DNA of 64,000 bases from Schistosoma haematobium (Eukaryota > Platyhelminthes > Trematoda > Strigeidida > Schistosomatidae), in the NCBI RefSeq assembly GCF_000699445.3, contig NC_067200.1:14948510-15012509 (forward strand), given 5' to 3'. The notes below the pieces were generated by a model, which did no database searches, was not told the origin of the DNA, and saw only the letters and a list, made by a program, of their open reading frames with translations. A program made the position numbers and the translations under genes. This document shows, in pieces, positions 57,186-64,000 of the stretch (position 1 is its first letter; each line of letters begins with the position of its first letter).

Positions 57186-58139
57186 GAGTGCACACGCATA
57201 ACATTAAACAAGAATCTTATTTTGTCGAACCTAGTGTACAACAATAGCACTGTGCAGTGTCATTCCTTTGTCAAAAAAACCCAAAGATGTTTACCAACAT
57301 TGTTAGATTTGAGCGAATAATTGTAGTGATAGTGATAGGAAAGAACAGTAATAACAATGATTATAATGGCTCTATTCGACAGCGAGAACTTCGACGTGGT
57401 ATAGGATTTTTAGCACGATTTGTGCAGTATTGCCAAAAAGTACTTCTTCAACATGCATTCGAATTGCAATTGTCTGAAATATATTTCATAAATATTTTAA
57501 CAATTAGTATCCGGAACCTATATTTAACCACTGACGTCTTCCCTGAGTTAAACTGCTACAAATATATATGCTACCCACCATATATAGTGTTTGCATTTCA
57601 ACATAACTGTTAGTCGTTTTGTCCAGAAGATGAGCAACAGTGACGAACGAGCCATGAACATAGATGTTTATGTACGAGTCCCCCAGCAATTGGCATGAGA
57701 AAAATTTAGTATTTTGCTTTGTTTGTAAAAATTATTCAGTTTAAATAAATCTAGAGCACGTAGGTTAGCTTCAATATTTATAGAATATGAAAAATAGGTA
57801 GCCCAAACATTTTGAACATGAAATAAAAAGTCGACAGCTGACACTTAGTCTGTATACTGAATTCAGTGTGACTACCACAGGTACACATGTTTGTAACAGA
57901 CATCCAGAACAGAAAAATAAGTAGGGTCTGTATGGTTACTTCAAATAGTCATAGACATTAAACAGGAGTATAGAGAATAAAAAGGGCTAATTAACAGAAA
58001 GTCAAGGGAATCTGACATACACAATATCCTTACATTCGACTGAATCCAAACTAGCAAAAGTATATAATGACAAATTGCCTAAGTAACTTGAGCGTAGCAA
58101 CACAACTCGTGCTAGCGGCTACTTATTCCAATTTCCAAT
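57186..58139. other. intergenic, nothing recognised
   Basis: The 118-codon frame at 57257-57613 has no recognised family; it could be chance. Confidence 0.4.
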
Positions 58140-58897
58140 ATAGTTTCAAATGGTTTCGAATGATTCTGGACGGAATAGAAGTATTTGCTTAACAGGATTC
58201 CGTATCTAGTAGCAATGGATTACCAACGCCCCGAGGTAAGAACCTAGGTATAATAATGATGGAAGAGATAAAAGAATAATTAAATTATAGCTAGATACTG
58301 ATCATGGTCCTTAAGAATATGTCAAATTTTCTCCTGAGGAAATCCTGGTCAATCACTTGGAATAAGTCAGCTGACAGTGAATTCCAACGTTTAACTATTC
58401 TTAAGGAATAGGAGTTATGTCTACAGTCCGTTCTGCTGTGTTGTTTCCAATTTCTGGATTCGCCCCTAATAATCGTGTTAAGACTGACCTTAAGTAGGTG
58501 TTTAAGGGGATGACGAGAAGTTTTCAGGATGTTGTAGGTTATTAGGTCACCTCTAAGACGCCTTTACTCTGATGAGTGAAGGTTCAGTAATTTGAGGCGC
58601 TCTTCATGAAACTTGAATTTGAGTCCCTGAACTGATTTGGTAGCTCGCCACTGGGTACCTTCCAGCGTGTCCTTGTACTTTTGGAGTGAGAGAGGAAACA
58701 TTATATTTCTATTTTATGGACAGGGTCGAATAAAACTGCTGAAGATAAGCGGCAGGTTCTTCCGTCCAACTGGCCGAAATGCGCTTAAACGTTACCAGTG
58801 CATGGTTTCTTAGTAAGGTATTTTTGTTGTAGTCAGTATACAACTTCATATCATAGGGTATCATCACTCATAGACCTTTTTCACCATGGGATCCTCT

Positions 58898-58918
58898 TGT
58901 AGCGGTAAATAAATCCCC
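58898..58918 (+). repeat. 21-bp tip of the 321-bp Gypsy LTR
   Basis: TGTAGCGGTAAATAAATCCC matches the first 20 bases of the Gypsy LTR exactly, but the following sequence is unrelated. It may be a truncated insertion or a gene-conversion or deletion scar. Confidence 0.5.
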
Positions 58919-59324
58919 ACTCTGAAGGGGAGTTACCTAGATTATATTCATGGTCATGTCTAAGCGCGGACTACTATGCACATTGAGGTGTTAGAAGTAA
59001 GTCTGTTGTCATCTGCCCAACTTTGAAACAGATTTAGATCGCCCTAAAGTGTAAGCTTATCCTATTGGCTGCAAACTTCTCTCCAGAGTTCCACATCGTG
59101 AGCAAAAAGTAAGAAGTCTGTGGAAGATCGTTTATATAAATTAAGAAAAAAAGAGATCCTAGTACTGAATCCTGGAGGGCATCATTAGGAAATTCCTTGG
59201 CCTGAGAGAAATTGAAGTAAACTCTAATCTTAAAAGGTCGTCTTTTCATACGAGAAGTAAATCAATCAGTTAACCGTAACTTGATACCTAGCCATTTGAG
59301 CTTATTGATGAGGTATATATGATG

Positions 59325-59988
59325 TGTAACGGAAAAAGAACGACGAAAATCCCTCCGCAACTTTTTTGTTGAACAGTACTGTCATTTATTTGTTTCTTCT
59401 CCCTCTCGTGTATTTTAACCTTTGTTCAGATCTCGTTTAACCACATCTTTTGTTCTTTAGTCTTCCTCCTATGAGCCTTTATCATGTGATTTTGATTAAA
59501 AATTTATCTTTTATTGCCCAATTTTCTATTGCATGTTGCCGGAGTATTGACAGTAGGGTCGTGTTTGACTAATCTCAAGGTCACGACATGGTTTATTGCG
59601 AAGGCGTTAACCTTTGACCGTCTGCTCGGGATGATTGCTGGAATCCCTGCAGGTAGATATTTGATCCCATCTTATTGAGGACATTTTTATTGATTCTCAG
59701 GTATCGATCGAACCCTTTGTATTAACTGTTTCTTTTTTTGTTTGGCGCGCTACTTTGTGATAGAGAAACTGTTGACTGTATAGTACAGGCTGTACCGTTT
59801 GGGGTATTTTGTATTTTTGATATAATTTGTTTTATTTCCTAAATTGGAACCTTTCAAATTGAGCACAGAGTTTGTGTTTTGATATAATTTAATGCGGGTA
59901 TCTCAAAAACTCTTGGTACGCTATACAGAATAAATTTCGGTTCGTCAGTCCTGCGTTCAAACCGAATACTGGCAGTCCGGTCGTTACA
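59325..59988 (+). mobile_element. 664-bp solo LTR with 5-bp target duplication
   Basis: It begins TGTAACGG and ends CGTTACA (7-bp inverted termini), flanked by TGATG on both sides (59320-59324, 59989-59993). Removing it with one TGATG joins two parts of the LINE reverse transcriptase in frame (SKAFDEAHH | IYLINK). No coding region is present inside. It differs from the 321-bp and 405-bp LTR families here; the class is not determined. The orientation is arbitrary. Confidence 0.88.
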
Positions 59989-60420
59989 TGATGGGCCTCA
60001 TCAAAAGCTTTTGAGAAATTACATTATAAAACAGTAGCCTTATTCTTGTGATCAAGCATAGTTGTCCATCTGTCCACAGCGGTCAGAAGGTCATTTATAC
60101 AAGAGAAACCCTTTCCTGAAGCCATGCTGCTGTGTTGTAAAGACGTTTATAGATGGCAAATAGTCATGCAGATCGTTAAACATCAGAGACCCCATAATTT
60201 CTGAGGTTATTGAGAGAAGTGCTATCGACCTGTAGCCTGACGGTCCGCTTCGTTGACCTCCTTTGAAAATCATTATAATGTGAGCCAACTTCCAGTTTTC
60301 TGGTGATGTGCCTCGGCTTGGTAATTGTGTTGCCTGGATTGAAACGGCTTCCCATAATATAGCGGAATAGGCCATACCCTGACAGGTGAAATGTACTTGT
60401 GTCGGAAACCGCAGCACCTA

Positions 60421-60985
60421 AACAAGAACACTTCTCATTAACCGAGTATGGTCCATTCTACTATACTGAGGAAAGCGGATTCAATTTTGCAACATTACTC
60501 AGCGTGATGTTCTCACATTCGCTAAGCCAAGGCACAATATCCAAAATCTTTGTTACTAGCTTGTATAAACCTACTTTCTTCTTGTTGTTTTGCTACGGTT
60601 TCGGTACAGTACTTGGTCGTGTCGAATGTGTGGTAGTCTAGCCCTAATTCTATCTTCTTTAGTAATTATTTTTGGATTTGCATGTCATGTAGTTGAATGA
60701 GTCCAATTATCCAAGGGTAGTGGGATTTCTAAGTACCAGCATCTATCACATTATCAGAGAGGAAGTTGATTGGTTACAATTTGGAGATGATAAAGAGATA
60801 ATTCAAGTGCTAAGAAATGATTGTCTCAGGAACAAGTAGATAATTGTATCAATTGGTAATATGTAATAGACGGAATCGAAAGAATAAGAGGGGAAACGGA
60901 GATGATGATAAGAGAGATTGGAAGTGTTTACTGATTGCGGCAACGATAACTGTGATAAGTAATCAGACATGAATCAAACACAGCT
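60421..60985. other. between two LINE fragments, nothing recognised
   Basis: The 80-codon plus-strand frame at 60399-60641 shows no motif. Confidence 0.35.
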
Positions 60986-63800
60986 TACCCAAAAGGAGGA
61001 TGGTAATCCATGAGTGTGCTTGTGTCTGTGAAATCTCCTCTTAAAGCTATCCATTGAGGGCTCCTTGGTCACCTCGGCTAGCATAGCATCTCAAATGGGA
61101 GCAACGCGCAGTGAGAGAGTGTGAGAGCGTACCTGGGTGTTGGCTTTTTGATTTGCAGTCTTTCGAGGGTGGCCTCAAAGAGCGTGATGACAAAGTTCTG
61201 GCAATATGCTCGTGAGATTTGTATATTTGATGTGCTGTATGCCATCACCAGATCATCCCTTATTCTACTATAGCTCGGTGAGGATAATCTCAGATGCTGA
61301 AGTCTATCCACGTAAGATTTAGGATTAAGCCCTATCACTCACTTGGTTACTCGTTTCGGTGTGTGGTTGGTGAAATTTATATCCGTTTTGAAAAGAGAAG
61401 GCACAACAACGTTGTGGACTTCAAGATGAGGCTATGTGTGAGTTTTGAACAGTGTTAGGAACAACTCTGAATTGGTTGCTCCAAGCTGTCTACACATGAA
61501 GTGAAGAGTTTCGTTTGCCTTGGCTAGATCTTCCGAGTAATCTTGAACTGGTATATAGTCTGTTTGTGGTTAAAAGCCCGAGATCAATCTCTGGAGAGAT
61601 AATCGTAGGTGAATTCCTATGGGGAGTTTAAGTACTTTGTGTCAAACGAGGCTGAATGTTCAGGACATGAAATTTCAACAATTCAAGTTTTAACCCGTTG
61701 TCTACTGTCCATTCCTCGATTGTTATAAGGTTCTTCTCGAGGTCAAATGAATCCTTTTCATGTTTTATGAACCTTCAGACTATCTCATTATTTGCATGCT
61801 GTTGTGCCACCGGCGCAATTATATCTAAAAGGTCATCAACAAGGATCAGGAACATAAGTGAATATAAGATTATTTCCTGTGAAGCTCCTTATGATGAGAC
61901 CCTGCAGCACTCTATTTACCTTGGCACAAAACATCCTGTTGTCTAGGTAGTTACGGAGCCAGAATAAAAATGGACTAGTTTATCCCATCTCTTCAAACTT
62001 TGCTATGAGAAGTACATGAAGTATTGTGTCAAAGGCTTATGCGAAACCAAGGAACATTACATGAACCGGCATTTTATGGTCACAGCAGATCGTTCAAATA
62101 TCGCATGCTGAATTACGGATTATGATTGAAAAAACCTTGTTATAATTCTTCGTCTGTTGCGTCCTTATCTTCTTGCATGAACCAGACACTTGATATAGTT
62201 TTTCTGTAATGGGCTTCCTTTACCTGATCTGAATGTTATTGTAGCGAAATCGCCCTAGGTGGCATTCATAATACTTCGCTTCATGGTTTCTCATTGTTTA
62301 TCGACACGTGGAGGGAAGTTCCTCACGTAGCTATATTATTCACTTCTATGAAATGGAATGCGACGTGCCTGATAATACAACAGTGTGTTCGATCGAATAT
62401 GTAGTTGAATCTGCTGCCCAGGGGTGCTTGAACATAAGTAATTTGGAAAATGATTTGATTATACGCGTGTAGACTTCCCTGCCGTTGTTGCTTCCCACAA
62501 TTGTCTTAACGTGTGTTAGACCCTATCCTCAAGTATTCTAGTGCTTTGATTACCGCTCTAAGTTGTTTGTCGAACAGCCTTTTTGAAAGTCATCCTCAGT
62601 ACTGTGATGATTCAGTGATTGTTGAATGAAGATCGTGAATATGAGTAATTATTCATACTATAGACATCCCAACGTCCAAATAAATCAGGCAAGCTGTTCT
62701 CTGTTCTATTTTGCGTGTAAGGAAGCTGCATATTCCTTCTATTAGCATTTATTGACTTCATCTTAAAACAAGACAACCCAACTCTAGTAGATTTTCAAGC
62801 CCTGTATGAGTAGGTGTTGTGTCCTCAAAGTTCCCTAACCACGAGTCTATTCTCTCTTCTGAGCTACCTATGTTATGCTGACAGAATCATACTCTATGTT
62901 CCCATATCAAAGTCATTGATTTCTTACTTAAGCAACACAATTTAATGTATGTGATGTCAAATTCTGACATACTGCAATACTCCTCTCACTACTGTTCATC
63001 AAAGTATCTTTGACTTCCAATAGCCAGTGACTTTGTACTTGACTACTGGAAAAAGTAAGGCTGATCAACCTGAAGTCTGTATTTTTCGCCTCATCCCTCG
63101 ATCTAACAACTCTTTTATCATCTGAATTGTTCTTATTGCTAAGTACTCGTTTGTCTTTTCCTCATCTCTTAATTCTAATAATCTGGGGAATAGAACCTTC
63201 TATGTGTGAGCATTGCAGATATTTGGCGTTGATAGTGATGGTGATCCCCAGTTTTTCTAGGTTTAACCGATGATTGCTACAGCAGGCAGTGTCAGAAGGA
63301 AAGGATGTGCCAGATGAGCATCTCGTAATGACAAAACACTCAAGGACATTTGATCCATCATGATTCACATTGTGTGGGTGGCAATAAGCTCATTAACTGG
63401 AACGTTAGTCACTGAAATATCAACCAAGCATCAAATCGAGACTTTCTAACGGAATGCAGCCTAGGAATCTTGTTGACAGAAAACAATGACGCTAAAAATA
63501 CACAACTTAGGACTGCGTCACACCTCACTTCTTTCAACAATGGATAACTTTACTGACTTATTAGATGTTCTGAACAATTCGAACGATTTTTGCCATCTTG
63601 AGGTGGAATAGTCATTATATGTGATGTACTGAACAGTTCAGGTCACCCCACTAAAGCAATTCTACATGGAGCTCAGAATTTTGCCTTGTTATGGTACACT
63701 GACAACCAATAGATCTCACAACGGATATCGAGCATATATTCCATGAATCTGTTGTTGCATTTCAAGGTCGAAATCCACCCCGATACTTATAGCTTCTAGA
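60986..63800 (-). mobile_element. CR1-like LINE remnant
   Basis: On the minus strand, the C-terminal block SYVDRLQHLRLSSPSYSRIR DDLVMAYSTSNIQ lies at 61320-61200, and RT blocks VMFLGFA.AFDTILHVLLIA and GTSPFLFWLRNYLDNRMFCA-like sequence at about 62060-61920. Further right (62500-63400) the frame around NLEKLGITITINAKYLQCSH may be linker or endonuclease sequence of the same element, but it is too decayed to be sure. Many stops. Confidence 0.65.
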
Positions 63801-64000
63801 GGGAGACTTAGTTTTTCTGGACCAGGAGCATATAAGTGAAGGTTCGACTGGTTGGAACAGTCTCTAGATTCCAGGTGTGATACACTGAAGATTGGAGAAC
63901 AGGTCTTCGTCGCTGAATTGCTGGAGTGCTAATGATCTAAAAGAAACCAGATCGATCTATTCGTTATTAGAAGAGATTCTTAGTTTGATTTGATTTGACC
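63801..64000. other. window edge, unassigned
   Basis: This may continue the LINE remnant on the minus strand; no motif is clear. Confidence 0.3.

Larger units (their letters stand above)
58140..60420 (-). mobile_element. CR1-like LINE, 3' half, split by a solo LTR
   Basis: From right to left on the minus strand: ENWKLAHIIMIFKGGQRSGP...YRSIALLSITSEIM (60310-60190), STTQQHGFRKGF-type block (60130), SKAFDEAH (about 59995), then after the LTR HIYLINKLKWLGIKL (about 59320-59270), LQDSVLGSLFFLIYINDLPQ (about 59180-59120), and the C-terminal HEERLKLLNLHSSE.RRLRGDL and SLRIVKRWNSLSADL (58620-58370). The 3' end near 58140-58240 resembles 38770-38910. Several stops and a degraded catalytic box are visible. 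Confidence 0.8.

Overview
The window looks like nuclear DNA of a schistosome-type flatworm (Schistosoma or a close relative). It is AT-rich, carries three spliced protein genes, and most of the rest is retroelement debris of the kinds known from schistosomes: CsRn1/Boudicca-clade Ty3/Gypsy, CR1-like and RTE-like LINEs, a Penelope-like fragment and tRNA-type SINEs with hammerhead-like tails. The clearest host gene encodes histone deacetylase 3 in eleven exons (418 residues, all class I catalytic residues present). The species cannot be fixed by eye.

Layout. 0-9 kb: unrecognised intergenic DNA, a Penelope-like fragment with a GIY-YIG domain flanked by an inverted copy of its own 3' end (1.85-2.57 kb), and a large near-identical inverted duplication around an RTE-like LINE tail (4.15-6.2 kb). 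9-13.6 kb: a two-exon, seven-finger C2H2 zinc finger gene on +. 13.8-14.6 kb: a long foldback sequence and a decayed hammerhead motif. 15.5-17.2 kb: two old solo LTRs. 17.2-26.9 kb: a CR1-like LINE on - that is interrupted by an almost intact Gypsy element (18517-23758, 321-bp LTRs, 4-bp target duplication), an old solo LTR that itself contains a second solo LTR, and another dispersed repeat. 27.1-29.7 kb: a second, truncated Gypsy copy on -, interrupted by a young solo LTR. 31-36.4 kb: more LINE pieces.

36.4-46.7 kb: HDAC3 on +. Five introns of 39-64 bp are followed by five of 0.9-3.9 kb that hold the repeats. 46.9-55.6 kb: a four-exon gene on - that converges on HDAC3 and encodes an 800-residue protein with two N-terminal membrane helices and a long Asn/Ser-rich tail, function unknown. 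56-64 kb: RTE-like and CR1-like LINE remnants, one split by a 664-bp solo LTR with a 5-bp target duplication.

The three host genes show no functional linkage to each other; the window is not an operon or a gene cluster. I found no wholly new biological system. The most informative signals are the canonical -1 frameshift signal in the Gypsy element, insertion histories readable from exact target-site duplications, the inverted structures, and the hammerhead-like sequences. Splice sites and repeat boundaries were placed by eye.
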